64,000 bases of DNA from Takashimella koratensis (GCA_003116875.1 BCKT01000009.1:434001-498000); one strand, 5' to 3'. Counted from the stretch's first letter, positions 10,618 through 23,551 are shown. Numbers and translations: made by a program. Notes: generated by a model from the letters alone, not told the origin.

Positions 10618-12694
10618 TGTGATTTCTGAATTCTTCGTCGGGTGTATGCTTCGTCAAGGAGATAGGCGTTATAGGTTTATTTGGTGATGTCAATCGGCGT
10701 TGGCGTATGAAGGGGTGGTGGAGATCGGGAGAAGAGGTGCCGCGAGACGGATCTCAAACGTGCACAAGGAGGTCGGAGAAGGGCGGGAAGGATCGCTTAG
10801 GCGTCCAGTTTGGCAAAGTGGATCTTGGGACTGTCTAGTCGTAGGATCGACGCAAGATGGGGTGTTGTTATCGATGAGGACGGATGGATGTGTGGATCGA
10901 TGCGATTATGCTAGTGGCGAGGATGATGGCGATGGCGATAGCGAGGGTGGCGAGATTCGCGTTGGAGGTTTGGGGAGAGTGCTGGAGAGGGTCGCGAGCT
11001 CTGAACAGGTCTCAGTCAGCATTCAGTTGGCTCACTCCACGCAGGCCCCGATCCGTTTCGCCACATTCCCCGGCGCCACGAAAAAAAAAAAAAAAAAAAA
11101 AATTGTAAAAAGGGTGGAAAAAGGGGGGGGACGGGAAAAGGGCAGCGTAGGCGTCCGTCCGTCCCTATCGGAGGCGACAACCACGACACCACCACCGACG
11201 ACATGGAGAGCGGCGCATCCACTCGGTGGTGATATGAGGACGTCGTGCGTGGGCGAGGGGAAGTAGTTAAGAAGGGGAAAGGAAGAAAAAAACGTGTGTA
11301 CAGGATCGAAGGACTCGGGCAGAGGCGGTGAAAAAACCGGTGGTCACACCGTGCTCCAATCGACCCATGACCTCTCGACTCGATCCAACCACCGGGCCAT
11401 ACATCCATCCCAATCCATGCATCCACCCCCTCCCTCGACGCTGTTGACGGCGATGAACACGACGATACCATCATCGCGCCAGCACCATCGACAGACACCT
11501 CGATGCGAGACGTCTCGTTCGACGGCAAGCACCCAGCACCACCCACCCCCGGCGACCCCTTTTTTCTCCGGCGAAATAGCAGAGGAAAACAAGCAGTCCG
11601 TGCAGTGTTCTCCCTCTCCCCTTGCTCTTTTTCTCTCCCATTTCTCACCCAATCCTCTCCCTTCTCTGGAGACAGTTGATCGATACTCACGAGCAAGCGG
11701 GATCCTGGTTCCAGCGAGGAGGTCGGAGGGGCGAGAGTTGGAGGTAGGGTGGTCGAGGTTTGGGTTGAATGCAAGCCTGTTGAGATGAATGCTGATGGAG
11801 AAGAAAGAGGAGGAGGGGGGGGTTGCGTTTGGTGGGATAGGGGGGTGGGGGGTGGGAAGGGGCTCTGCGGTGGGAAACGGGGACAGGGGGGATTGGTCGT
11901 GAGGGACAGAGAGCCAAAGGGGGAGACGAGTGCAGGGGAGACGACAGCGGAAGGGACGGGGGACAGGCGCACGAGGAGAGGGCGAGAATGATGGATCGGA
12001 TAACCCATCAGATACCTAAACGAAAGGATGGGGAAACGGCGTAGCATCCAAGCATTCAGGGTGTGGGGTTATCCCGAGCACTGACGGGTCCTTTCCCCCA
12101 ACACAGACAAGGTGAACCAAGGGTGTCAGCGGGTCGCCAGGGTAGTTTCCCAAAGTAGCAGTGTCCTCTGGCCCCTAAGCCTCTGGTCTTCCGCCTTGTG
12201 TGCAAGCCTACTGTAATCAGGACAGAAATAACCGATAACCACTGTCCAGAGACAACATTAAGGAACCGGATACACTCCTGCACACAACCGCTAGATCCCT
12301 CCCCTTCCCCCTCCCTTGGCCCCCGGTCTCATCGGTCAGGCGACTCGGTGACTGTGTCAGTCTCTGATAGGCACTCTACATAAGAACATCCGTCCCTCGC
12401 CCTCGCCCCCTCCCCCACCTTGATAACATCGCACTCTCCTCCACTTGTGGCGTCATCAGTTCCTTCCTTCCTCTTCGCTCTTCTCCGCTCTGTGCACCCG
12501 CATTCCATCGCTTCCTATCTCCCACCTTCAGAAGCTGACAGAACCACTTCGGCGTCTTCCCCTAGTCTGCGCGTACAAGAATGCAACCCTACATCCCGTT
12601 CCTAGCAAGCTCCACTACTGAAATAGACCTAAACCTTGAGCCAGACTTCTCACCCAACCCTCCCAGCCACCAGACTACAGAACTCCCCTCCGCC
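10618..12694. other. Long leader/promoter region with poly-A tract
   Basis: About 2.1 kb between the bHLH start and the Ctf18 stop. It holds a 22-A run (11081-11102) and C/T-rich stretches. A 343-codon open frame on the minus strand (11016-12047) is Pro/Ser/Arg low complexity and crosses the homopolymer, so I do not call it. It is probably promoter and 5' leader of the bHLH gene, the kind of long leader seen in regulated transcription factors. Confidence 0.4.
11081..11102. repeat. Poly-A homopolymer (22 nt)
   Basis: Uninterrupted run of 22 A on the + strand, in the upstream region of the bHLH gene. Confidence 0.95.
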
Positions 12695-15600
12695 TTACAT
12701 GAGCGCACTCATTTTGACATTTTTGCGCACGGCAGAGGACGACCCTTCGTTGAACCTGTATTTCGCTCGGAACCGCTTCAGTGGCGGCGCCTCGGGCTCG
12801 GCGGTCATGTCTAGATCCGACCCGTTAGATGCTACAGCAAAGGAACCACCAATGGTTCCGTAAATCACGCAAAGGCTCACCTTCAACCTCAACTACCTTG
12901 GGTACGATAACGCGACCGAAAAAGTCTGTCACGGCGGGTGCGCTGGCGTCCACTTTGATGTCCTTTCCGGTTCTGACGGGGTCGTTAGCGCTGATGGCTC
13001 TCATCACGATCAATGGCAGGGATTGCGCTGAACAGTGCGGGGGATCTGACTCACTTGGCCGTCCCGTACATCCCTGCAAGCGCCTCTGCCGTGGTGAGCC
13101 CATTCTCTTCGGCACCAGCTTGTCCCCTCCGCCGGGCGACCTCGGCGTCCATCTAAGCCGTGTCAATGGCATACAAATGTATCGTACGACTCGACTCACT
13201 GCTTGCGCGACGAGCTGTCGAACGGCGAACCGGGACGCTGCAACATCGATAGCCCGTTTCCCGTCATAGTGAATGAACACATCAATAGCCCTGGAATCAG
13301 CTGTGATCCACACTCGACTCACGGCTCCAGTCTCATCATTGGCTGGCCATCCTCGGTCTTCTCTTGCCAGAACCTCAGACCCAGCGGGATCATCAACTCC
13401 ACCAATCGTGAGAGTACTGCACGTTCGCCGGATTTCACAATGTTCGCATTGACCTTTTGATCAGCATTGTCACTGAATCTTGACTTACTGGCCTGAGCGG
13501 CGGGGAGATGATACGCATCAGTAGCGGGATCAACTCTGTCAATGTCGTTGTTGTCGAGAAGAGACACCTGATCGCAGGCGGGATAGTCATTTTGAGCGCG
13601 CCTGCAATCTCTTCATTTGCTGTGCGCGTTTGGTATGCCTACCGTTAGCTCTGTGCGTACCATGCGCGCCCACCTCGTAATCCGCTTTTGGCCATTCCGC
13701 GGGTCTCGTTGCGTTCGCCGGTGCCGCAAAGTGAGAGTACCACGGCACCACCGCGTACGGCATATAGTTGTACAGTTCAAACTCCATGTGCTCATTGACC
13801 CTCGCTGCCATGCGATCATAGTACGCGACCCAATCATGCAGACGGCAGATATTCGCAAACGATGCGTCGAGGGGTTTCAGATTGGTATAGTGTTCGAAAC
13901 AGCCCTGGACGACACGATCGTATTCGCCACATGACTGGACCTCGAAAGCGAGTCGGTCTACGTATCGGCCGTCATCGATCCCGATCTGTTTTCGACGTTG
14001 TTTGGCGCCCATAGGGATCAAGAGGGAGTTCCAAACGGTTTGCAAGGTCGTCCCCGTGTCCTTGACGCCAACTGAGGAAGACTTGATTGCGTCCTCAGTC
14101 ACTGTAGACGATTTGGATTTGATGAACTGAGGTCAGTTGGGTTTGACTCGAGCACTTACTTGAAGGGTATTCAGACAGCTGCGCACGTCGCCACGGGTAA
14201 CGTCGACGAGGAGGGTGAGCGTACGTAAGTCCGCAGTGAGCGACTCGCGATCACAGATCTCGCGAAGCCGACGGACAAGGAACTGCGATTGTGGTTTACG
14301 GAACCGAATCACGCGAGCGAACGGACGCAGAGGGCGAAGGGAAGGCGCATACAGGTCGTTGCAGATACATATAATCGGCCGGCGCAGCATCTTCGCCGGT
14401 GTATTTGCTACAATCAGTTAGCGATTTACCTAATTCGGTTACTCACTCTTCTTCCTCGCTGGGACGTCTTGGATAAGTTTTAGTAGGCTCCGAACAAAAC
14501 TTTGGTCTCCACCACCTGTCGCACCGTCAATCTCGTCGATGATGACGCAGGTAGGCTTGCCCTCGGATCCTAGGCCCGAACCTGCATCGATAGCATTCTT
14601 GATCCGTGTAGAGACGGTAGCTGCGGATCGGTCGTCGGAAGCATTGACTTCGAGCGTACGGTATCCTGCATGGCGAGCGACAATGTGGGCGAGGGTGGTC
14701 TTGCCGAATCCTGGTGGGCCGGAGAGTAGGAGGATCTGAGAGGGTTAGCCTATCAATGAGGCAGAAGATAGGGGGCAGGTAAAGAGTTGTAGCTCACCTT
14801 GTCTCGTGGTCGGCCAAGCGGGTCAAACTGACACGAATCAGCTCAGCGTAGCGTAGATGTACTCACCAACTCCCCTTCCTCCTTCTTCTTCTTCCCCGTT
14901 GGGACTCGTTTGTAGACACACCGGTCCCACTCTTTCAACCAACCCAGCACCTCCCTATGCACTCGCTATGATTTGGTCAGCGTTGTTTTCTTTTCCGGTA
15001 ACTTGTCCCAATCGTTATCATGCCGCGGTCCAACTTACATCCTCGCCTAGCAGGTCTGAGAACTTTTTCGGTCGATATTTGTCGACCCACATGGTCAGTT
15101 GGGCTTTACCTTTGCCCAGCCCGTCGTCATCGAGCACACGCTGTAGTCTGCGTGGTAAGTGGTGTTAGCGGGGTCGAGAGTAATCTTAGATGATTTAGGG
15201 TGAGATTGGTCAGGGAGAGCAGAGACGTACTGCAGAGCCGCGCGGTGTGACCTGATCTCTTCCACTTGTTCGAGTAGGACATGGAGCGGTGTAGTGAGCA
15301 AGTTGAGTGCGTCTCGTGCAGACCCTCGTTTGCTATTATCCACCTATACTCAAAATCAGCATATATTCTGTCACGGCGTTTTCTTCGCCATGGGGTCTCG
15401 TCTTGTCTCGCCTCGTTGTCTCCCTGTCTTCCTTGTCTTCCCTGTCTTCCCCTTCTATCCTCTTGCTCACTCAACGGTCCCCTTCTTTCCTTTTTGCCTC
15501 TCCGAGCCCTCAACCCCTATTCGCCCTATTCCCCTCTCATCCTTGTCCCATGGATTTGTTCCTCTCCGACTCACCGCAACAGGCGCCGCTCTCGGCTTGA

Positions 15601-16268
15601 GCCTTCGTTTAAAGCTGACTCTCTCGCCTGACGCCGTCTCCGCCCTCAACGGGGGTAAGAAGCATTGTCCTACATCCATCAACTTCACGGGTCCCGTCGC
15701 TGTTGCCGAAGTCACTGTTGAACTGCTTGGTCCTGCTCCTGCTCCGGTGGACCCAATCGCTCCGGATGTTGTTATTGTTGCTCGGCTTTGAGTCTCGCGC
15801 AGGGTTTGTCGAGACGCTGGTGTTATCGATACACAAAGACGAGTTTCAGCTCAGCCCCAGTCCCAGCCTCAGTGCCCAACGTCCAGCCCGAACCAGCATT
15901 TACTCACACGAAGCGACCGGCCCATTTGACCTCTGTGTATTGCCGACCCCTTGTAACCTCTCCAACTCCTCTGCCGCTGCCTGCGCCGCCTCTTCCGCCT
16001 CTACCTCCTGCATCGCCCTTAACTCATCCTCAAAATCCGATGGCTCCTCGTCCATATCCGGGGGGTAATCTTCCTCCTCCAACCACTCGTTTGCAGGCTT
16101 CTGGCTCTTTGCTAAAGTCAAAGTTGAGGTCGAAGGTACAGGTGCCGGTAGCGTCGTACTCTTCGCGGTGGGTTCTGGCTCAAGCTCAAGTTCAAGCTCA
16201 AGTTCGAACGAAGCTGGCTCAGGAGCTGACTCGAGGGGCTCGAAGATGAACTCGGTCTCGAACGACAT
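12695..16268 (-). CDS. CTF18: Ctf18, RFC-like clamp-loader large subunit
   Basis: About 14 exons, starting MSFETEFIFEPLES. Ctf18 with Dcc1, Ctf8 and Rfc2-5 loads PCNA and is needed for sister-chromatid cohesion and fork checkpoint signalling in the nucleus. The AAA+ core is clear: clamp-loader box MWVDKYRPKKFSDLLGED, Walker A LLLSGPPGFGKTTLA, Walker B CVIIDEIDGA, sensor region IICICNDLYAPSLRPLR and the helical lid GDVRSCLNTLQ. The C-terminus KYRFNEGSSSAVRKNVKMS matches the tail of the family that binds Dcc1/Ctf8. Exons verified by phase include 15908-16268, 15575-15816, 15231-15343, 15039-15147, 14867-14965, 14798-14827, 14447-14735 and 14160-14407. The intron at about 15344-15574 is long and its donor is the least certain. 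It shares a divergent promoter with the gene at 16656. Confidence 0.9.
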
Positions 16269-16655
16269 GATGGTTGGGGTCGAGACTTGGTATGTAATGG
16301 GCTTTGGATTGTGGTTGGATTGAAAGAGTGGACGAGCAAAATAATCTCGGACGCGTCGTGATCTGTTGGTGGTTCAGGGTCCGGGAAGAGACCTCCACCG
16401 AGGGTGTCCACTTGAAACTGGAGACACACTTACTTGCGCCCTCTAAACACACACACAAACACACACACACACACACACACAGAGTCTTCACCTTCCTTTC
16501 CCCATCCTTCCCTCATGCCTTGTCTCTCCTCTCATCTCCTCCCTCATCCTCCTCATCCGCCTCATCCTCTTCATCCCTCTCAATCTCTCACACCACCTCC
16601 CACCTCTTGCTACCTCGTCCCCACCGCTGACCACTCTTCGCTGACGACGCCCTTC
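16269..16655. promoter_or_regulatory. Divergent promoter with CA repeat
   Basis: 387 bases between two divergent start codons. It contains a CA-rich microsatellite (about 16446-16482) and a long pyrimidine-rich stretch leading to the + strand start. Confidence 0.5.
16446..16482. repeat. (AC)n microsatellite
   Basis: AC dinucleotide run with one AAAC interruption, between divergent genes. Confidence 0.9.
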
Positions 16656-18078
16656 ATGCCCCGTACGTTATCGTCGCTCTACTCTTATCTTCTCCGCCCA
16701 TTTCTCTGCTTCTTCTTCGTCACCTAGCTTTCTTCTCTTCCCAAGCCTTCCCGGTACTCCTTGTCCTCAACTTCCCAGACGTCCCAATCTACTCCTCTCC
16801 TCTTCTCTGCCTCTCCTGATCGCCTCCTCACATCCTCTCTTTCTGCTTCTCTTCTTCTTGCTGCCTCTCTCCACCGGCACATCCACTGACCCTTTTTAGG
16901 TCAATCCCGCCGTACCTCCCCGGGTCCACTCTCTCACAAGAAACCCACTTCCCGCGCTCGTATTTCAGACCCGGGCCCTCTCTCCTCCTTTGCCTCTTCC
17001 AAGAAGCGCGGCAAAACATCCAAACCCCCTACTGTTCATTTTCACAGCGATGACTCGTATGTCGAGGACAGTGAGGACGGCGAGGACCAAGTCGAAGATG
17101 GAGAAAATGAGGATGACATGATGGGTCAAGGGTTGGGGATTTCGACTCAGAGGTGGGTGTCGAGGACAAGAGGGGAGACTATGGTGGTGGTGGGGCTGGG
17201 GCTGGGGCTGATAGACTTAGCTCGATGGATAGGATGGCGTCAGAGTTGCAGAAAGAGCTCGTCCCCAAGAAAACTCAGAAAGGTTAGTCTAAGACCGTGG
17301 CTGGAGATAACAACGATAGCGAAGAACACCAAGACCGCCAAGGACGAGAACCTCGGCAAGTACGATGCGCTGCTGGACAAGACTGCCCAGGCGCTCAACG
17401 CCTTTGCCGACGGTGCCGATGGACCCGCAGCTAGGTAAGTGGGGTGTGACCTCGGCTATGCAGACGCGTTTCGTGCTTGAGCTGAGACCAAGTCAGGGCG
17501 AAGAGAGCCTCCGCGGTCTTGAACGATCTTGAGCTGGTCTATGGCGCACAGAAGCATGCGAGTGAGAAGACTATCGCCTTGATCGATGCCCGAGCGGTAA
17601 GTAGCTTTATTAATTGGACAAGGAGAAGCTGATCATTTACAGGAAATTGCTCATGATTATGGAGAGACGCTGCAGCATTATATGAACAATTACCGCGAAC
17701 GCCTTGTCGATGCGCTTGAGGCTGCCAGAGCCAAGTGTGAGTGACTTCACGTAGGCTTGCTAGATCCCACCTCCCACCGCCCCCCTTCTTCCCCTCGTGG
17801 ACTTTTGATCGTGTCCACGCATACTGACTTGAATGATCTTTTTTCTTGAACACTGGTTACCTCACAGATGAAGGTCGAGCTGGAAAGGTTGCGCGCGTGG
17901 GTGCTAGACTCAAGAACGAGCAGCAAGAGATCCTCGATGAGGCGCTTCATAGAGCCGAGGTACGCTGAGGTCCTAGTGAAATCACCCAAAGCTGATGCCC
18001 ACCCAGGCAATGTCCAATGCCGATGCCATGATCAAGGGCGTGCAGCGGATGGTCCGCGCCGCTCGGCGCCAAGTCTGA
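16656..18078 (+). CDS. Coiled-coil protein of unknown function
   Basis: The start codon sits in a 7-nt first exon (16656-16662, ATG CCC C), joined in phase to an exon at 16900 giving MPRQSRRTSPGPLSHKKP. The N-terminus is basic and Ser-rich; the C-terminal ~180 residues are Ala/Lys/Glu-rich and helical (KYDALLDKTAQALNAFADG, AARAKYEGRAGKVARVGAR, IKGVQRMVRAARRQV*), likely a coiled coil. At least six introns. Around 17050-17160 the frame must change: a GTGAGG...CAG intron (about 17069-17151) fits, but the acidic stretch inside it is also open for a while, so this border is uncertain. I do not recognise the family; a structural or chromosome-associated role would fit the look but is only a guess. 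It is convergent with Elp4. Confidence 0.6.
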
Positions 18079-18328
18079 GTGCCGCAGCATCCATAGGTCG
18101 CCTGTGCTAAGACCTACGATACAACAATTATCGATGAGTCTGATACCCGTTTCAAGTCGGAAGTAGTCTTCGTATACATCGTAGTTCCAGGCATTACCTG
18201 AGTTCAACAAAAACAGTACCACGACGGGTCTCAGTTCTCAGTACTGTGTATGTACATTAACCATCGTATGCAATATGTATTATACTACAGCAGATAGATA
18301 GAGATACATTGAGCCCAAGATCGCGCGG

Positions 18329-20161
18329 TCAAAACTCGTACAAGTCTGGCCGGTCGTGTCTGATCGCAACGCGGGGAGTGTGAGAAGCATCATGTTTATG
18401 CTCGTGCTCGTGACTATGACCGTGTCCAGCATCATCGCCTACTGCTACTTCCAGATCATCACCAAACCTCACCCTTGTCCTCTCCTTCTTCACCTTTTTC
18501 GCCTCGCCCTTGACTCCATTCCCTTTATCCTCCTCATTCTCCACTTTCTTCACCCCTTGCGCCTTCTCGATCCCTTCCATTGGCCCCACTCCCACACCCA
18601 CTCCGGGCCCGGGTCCAGCTGCCAATACACTCGCTGTATCAACTACTGGTTCCGTTCTTCTCTCGCTTGTCCCTCCTTCTATCCCTAAATGAACCGTCTC
18701 AACCACAAACCTCTTCCTCTTCATCCTAAAACCTAAATTATTCTCAGCCGCTCCACCTCCGCCACCTGCTCCTGTTGAAGCGAGACCGAGGAGCGCCGAG
18801 AACCGGATACTGGGCGGGAGGAGATGATGACTTTGTGGGAAAGAATGGAGGTGCAGTAATCCGTGAGCAGGGTGGAAGTGCGCTGCCAAAGAAGGGTCGG
18901 AACCAAAGCCGACAAGCTCAATACAACCGTCAACACACCAGGCAAGGCGCTTGATACGGTCAAAAGGGCGAGAGAGGGTAGGTGGGAGTGTGACGACAGC
19001 GGAGCTGGAAGAGTGAGAACGGACGATTTCTCGAATACCACGAAGGACACGAATGATTTCCTGGAGATGGTATCAGCGGGTGACTCTCCATCCTCGATCG
19101 ATTGTTCGAGACGGGACAAAAGTCAAAGTAGAATAAAATTCAAAGTAGACAGAAGTCGAAGTACGTAGACGAGACCAGAAGTGGAGAGGCAGAATGAGTC
19201 AAGAGACGCCAACTTACAGGATCCGAAAGCACACCCCATTCGATCCCACCCAGGTCAGGTACTGTTATCCTTACGACCTCCCCTCCTTCTGTCGCTTCAC
19301 GGACATGCTCCTCCAGTCGCGCGAGGACGGAGGGTATATCCACTGGGTCGTTAGACATCGGGGGCGTCCACCGTGTCCGATCCCGGGCCGGGGAGGAAGT
19401 GAGTAGAGGGCCGTCGAGGATTGGCGAAGGTGGAAGAGGGGGTTGGATAGGGAAGTAAACTAGTCTCTGAGAGTCGAGGAGGTCGGTGAGGATCGAAGAG
19501 GGGATGGTGGTATTGCTCGCGAGGCCAGAACCTGAACTGGTCAGCCGTGTTCATGGATAACTCAAGTGGGATCGAATCGAGCTCAACTCTATCCAGCTGG
19601 CTATATCTCAACCAGACTCTTGAACTCACCCCCTACTGTTGTCTGAAACTTCTTCATCCCATCATACCTCCAAGCGATCCTCTTCCCACCTCTCCCTTGA
19701 CCCACGTTCTCCTCGCCCTCACTCTCGCTCCCGCCTGCGCTTCCTGCTGCTCTCTCGATCCACGGCGCGCCCTTGACCGTCCTCTCCGCCTCGTAGGCTG
19801 AACTCAACACCACCCCTTTTTGCCCCGAGACCAGGCCCTGCCCGACCCAGTGGCGAGCTACGACGAGGGGCCAAGTTGTATGTTCGTCTGGGCCGAGAAG
19901 GAGGAGGACCGAGCCTAGAGGGAGACCACCGCCGAGGACGTCGTCGAGCGATGGGATACCGGACGGGAGGAGGGCCGGGCCGCCCGAGGGCGCAGGACGG
20001 CAGCCGAGCGGGATACGAGGCAAGGAAGGCGAAGGCGTGGAAGAAGGGGAGACGGTAGTGGTTGTGGAAGTTGTGGAAGAAGGGGTGGAGGGCGTCGCAG
20101 TGGACGTGGAAGTGGTCGCGAGCGCGAGCCCAGCCGCAGGCGTTCGTCTTGTGAACGGCAT
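18329..20161 (-). CDS. ELP4: Elongator complex subunit 4 (PAXNEB)
   Basis: Elp4 forms, with Elp5 and Elp6, the RecA-like hexameric ring of Elongator, which modifies wobble uridine of tRNA. Three exons (first 19630-20161) join in phase. Near the N-terminus is the family signature LLPSGIPSLDDVLGGGLPLG followed by SVLLLLGPDEHTTWPLVVAR. Then WRYDGMKKFQTTVG at the first splice, the strand VVRITVPDLGGIEWGV, and late motifs HGLLHLHSFPQSHHLLPPS, ALLGLASTG and LGFRMKRKRFVVETVHLG. I start at MPFTRRTPAAG; the longer open frame upstream is Pro/Leu junk. After the conserved core comes a non-conserved tail with acidic, Lys-rich and His-rich parts (GHGHSHEHEHKHD). The catalytic Walker lysine is degenerate, as usual for Elp4. 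Confidence 0.9.
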
Positions 20162-21420
20162 AGGCGGGGGTGGGGTGGGGGGTGTGGGTGGTTCAGGTTT
20201 GAGAGAAAGCAAGAATGGAAGAGTAGGTGGAAGAGAGAGGAAGAGGAAAGGGGGAAAAGGGGGGAAAGGCGGAACGGAAAGCAAATAGTTGTAATGTAGA
20301 CCAAGACCCAAGATGGACTGAACACCGTTGTGCTGGAAATTTTGGCTCTCTCTGCGCAGTTACCGATGCCGACAAACTTATCCAATCACCCAATCACCCA
20401 ATCACCCAATTCCCAGCCACGACTCTCTGTTTTTTCTCATTGTTCCCACTGGAACGCTTCTTTTGTTCCCATACAGTGCCTGAGGGCGGGCTGCGTAGAC
20501 GCGCGGCTCACACCGCAGTTTCGCGCAGCTGATCTCCCTCGCCAAGCGGGGTCGCCAAGTTTTGTGGAATTTGGGCTCGAGTTGAAGCGGTTGGTTGGGC
20601 GACGGCCGGCCCGCCTGGCCCACGCCGCCCTCGCCGCCTCCGACGCCTCTCAACTGCGGCCTGCATCATTCGTCGATCTGAATTTAACTGAATGATTCGG
20701 TATTTTTTTCAGGACCCGAAGTGAAAAACAGGGGGGGATCTCTCGTCACAGGCCCCATAGGTGGTAACGACATAGAGTGGGAGCGGAGGGAGGGGGAGGG
20801 CTGGAACTGCGCCGCCTGTGCATGGGTGAGTGCGTCGTTCGGGTCCCTGGGCGTGAATGATGGCAGACAAGGGGTAGGAAGGACATAGCGAGGACTTTGT
20901 CACCCGACGTGGGAGAAGCGAAAAGAAAAGACGGACGGAGACGGACCAAACGGCCGTAGCAAAAGCTTCACTCATATGAATACATAGCAGCGGTCCGTGT
21001 GTATGCGAAAATAGAATCGACACAGCGTGGGTCATGAAAAATTGGGAGAGTATAGAAAGTGATCGACGTTATTACGAGAGATAAAGGATGATCCCAGCGC
21101 TGAACTGAACGCCTCCAAGACCAAAATGGAAAGAAAAAAGGGGTACAAAGTGGACGCTTGATACACAAGAGATACGAGAGACAGTTCACGTGGACGTGAG
21201 AGGAGGAGGGGTGGAGGTGTGTGTTTGAGTGTAGTGTGTGGATGTAGTGTGTCGGGAGTATGGGTGGTTGCGTCCAGCTGTGTGAGAGCTGAATGGGTGA
21301 AGCAGGGGACAATGGGATGACGTTGAAAGGTGTCGATGTCGGATTAAAGGAAGTCAAGGGGGTCAACGGTCCGGCTGTCCAGATTGATACCACGAGAGCC
21401 AATTGCCACTCCCCTGCCCC
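20162..21420. other. Intergenic: Elp4 promoter and 3' region of GT32 gene
   Basis: No gene recognised. A short direct repeat of CAATCACC units (about 3.5 copies, 20382-20411) lies some 220 bases before the Elp4 start. Confidence 0.5.
20382..20411. repeat. CAATCACC short tandem repeat
   Basis: About 3.5 copies of an 8-bp unit in the Elp4 upstream region. Confidence 0.8.
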
Positions 21421-23551
21421 TTACTCCTTCCACTCCCAATCATCCTTCTCCTCATCATTATCCAACGGCTCAACTTCATCACTCCCCTCGCTCGATTCTG
21501 TCGCCGACGCGACACCGACCTCGATCGCGCTATTATCCTTCAAGAACGCGTCGACCTCATCCATGCCATCATTATTCTTCCCTCTTCGCGCGTCGTAAGC
21601 TACCTCACCGTCGGCGTCGGTCACCGTGAGGATGGGCATCATGTCGTGGCTTTCTCCAGCATAAGGTGGCGGGGAAGGGTAGTCGTTGGACGAGCGGTCG
21701 CGGCGGGATCGGCGGTGAGGCAGCTGTGATGCCTCGGAGGCCGTGCGTGGGCGGCGCCGTTGTTGCGTTGGTTGGAAGGAAGGGAGGAAGGAGAGCCATC
21801 CGCGCCGCCGGCCAGAGGACCGGAGAAGGCTCGCTGGAGCAGAGAAGAGGCGCGATCCAGCTTGTCGCAGCATATCAGTTGGCGAGGACGGCTCAAAACT
21901 CGGTGAGAGCGAGCGGAAGGGCGCCTGCGGTGTGCCCCCGAGCGACGAAGCGGTCGATGGGGTGACGGGCCCCTCCGAGTTGGCAGAAGTCGGGAGCAGC
22001 TGGTATGCTGGTTTGGTGGATCGGAGGTAAACGAGTCGAAGCGCGCCGAGGACAAGGACCACCCCGCCAAGGTACATGAGGTTCTTGCCCCACGTTCCGA
22101 GGAAAGTGATGAACCCGGCGTCGTCGGCGTGCCACGATGACCCGTAGAAGTGGGAGAAGAAAGAGTGGGGTACGGTCTCCTGCGGCGCGTTCTTCCCGTA
22201 CAGAGACTTCGGGAGGATCCGAACATGCGCGCGAGGGGTGGTGCTTGTTGTCAAGCGATGTTTCGCCGAGTACAACGCATACTGCGCAGAGAGGAACATC
22301 GGCCCAGTGGAGAACATGACGGTCGGGTAATTTGTGATATACTCGTGGTTGAAAGACGCAAGTCCGTTGACGGTATCGCGCATGAAGGCTGAACCCTTGG
22401 ACGAGAAGATGAGGTCGTTGGAGACACCGACGGGTTTGGTGATGGGCAAGATGACCTCCCAGTCGCCTTGAAGAAGAGGGTCGAGTCGGCGCCGACAACC
22501 AATATCGAGATCCATGTAGATCCCGCCAAAGTGATCGAGGATGAAATATCGGATAGAATCGGCACGCTGGATAGGGTACTTGTAGCTGTCGTACATGGCC
22601 AATTGGGAAGGGTAATGCTTGGCGACAAACTCGCGCGACAGCTCATCGGTCCACAACATGTACTCGCTACGGTTGTCAGTACATTCAAAGAGTCCGAGGA
22701 AGAAGGGGTATCGATACTCACTAGTCCGGCATACCCTCTCGACACTCTTTCCATGCCTTGCGCCATTTCTCAGGCAAGACGTCGTTTTTCCATGTCTGAT
22801 GGATGAGACGCGGCATCGTCTCCCCTTGCCTTGTTGAAACATTGTAAAGCCTCTGCCAGTCTTCCACACCTTGAACGCGGCCATCCCAGCCTGCTCGCAT
22901 CCAGTACCCTCCTGATCCGGGTCCGTCGATACCCCATTCGGTCTCGGTCTCGGTCTCGTCCCACGGCTGAGGCTCGTCGGTACCTACTTCCTCGCCATAC
23001 CCTTCACCCTCGCCGTCGTCGTCGACGTACGTGTCGTCGAGATACGTGTCGTGGCCCAACGCCCCGGCTCCGCTTGGTGCCGCGCCATAGTCAAAGTCGT
23101 TCTCGTACGATGTAGGGGTTGAGATCGGCGCAGAGGTCATTGACACGTCTTCAAGCTGGTCCCATACCTCCGGGATCGAGTCCGTGCCCATCACACCGGG
23201 CACACCACCGTCCCCTACCGCTGCCTCTTCTGCCTGTTCCAGCTCTTCCTCCGCCTTGATCTCATCAAGGATCTCGCTCCAGTCCTGTCTCCTACTCAGC
23301 CCGTCCCCAACCTCAATCGCGACATCAGACAAAGGCTCGATCACGTCTCGTGGCTGCCATGGAACCTCGAGCTCGGTCAGGTACGCCCATTGTGGGATGG
23401 CGAGGAAGTACGAGACAGAGGAGAGGACGGCGACGGTACCGACGAGAAAGAGGGTGAGGAGGATGAGGAGCGTGAAGATTAGCTTGCGGTTACGAGAAGC
23501 ACCGGCGCTGGGCGTTGAACGCTGCCCGTTGAGATTGAGCGTGAGCGCCAT
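21421..23551 (-). CDS. GT32 mannosyltransferase, Sur1/Csg1 (MIPC synthase)-like (691 aa)
   Basis: Two exons (22722-23551, 21421-22666) join in phase to 691 residues. Family GT32 enzymes use GDP-mannose; the Sur1/Csg1/Csh1 branch adds mannose to inositol-phosphoceramide in the Golgi. A cytosolic N-terminus is followed by one TM (LIFTLLILLTLFLVGTVAVL), a long acidic stem (about 70-215), then the catalytic domain: MPRLIHQTWKNDVLPEKWR, EYMLWTDEL, YPIQRADSIRYFILDHFGGIY and the DxD site MDLDIGCRRRLDPLL, then STGPMFLSAQ and SFFSHFYGSSWHADDAGF. After it is a second TM (NLMYLGGVVLVLGALRLVYL) and a ~160-residue Ser/Arg-rich acidic tail. Two TMs around the catalytic part match the Sur1 branch better than Och1. 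The acidic stem is longer than in yeasts. Confidence 0.8.

Noticed and set aside
11016..12047. 343-codon open frame on the minus strand
   Set aside because: Low-complexity Pro/Ser/Arg content, crosses a 22-nt homopolymer, has no conserved-looking motif and no splice structure; more likely leader or promoter DNA.
13490..13510. Apparent 4-nt micro-exon in Ctf18
   Set aside because: The upstream stretch is open in the same frame and codes a sensible helix (LTELIPLLMRIISPPLRP), so no tiny exon is required.
17041..17160. Suspected frameshift in the coiled-coil gene
   Set aside because: An intron with GTGAGG donor and CAG acceptor restores the frame, so no sequence error needs to be assumed, although the border is uncertain.
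20402..20695. Overlapping open frames between Elp4 and the GT32 gene
   Set aside because: No motif, no splice support and no start context; treated as spacer.
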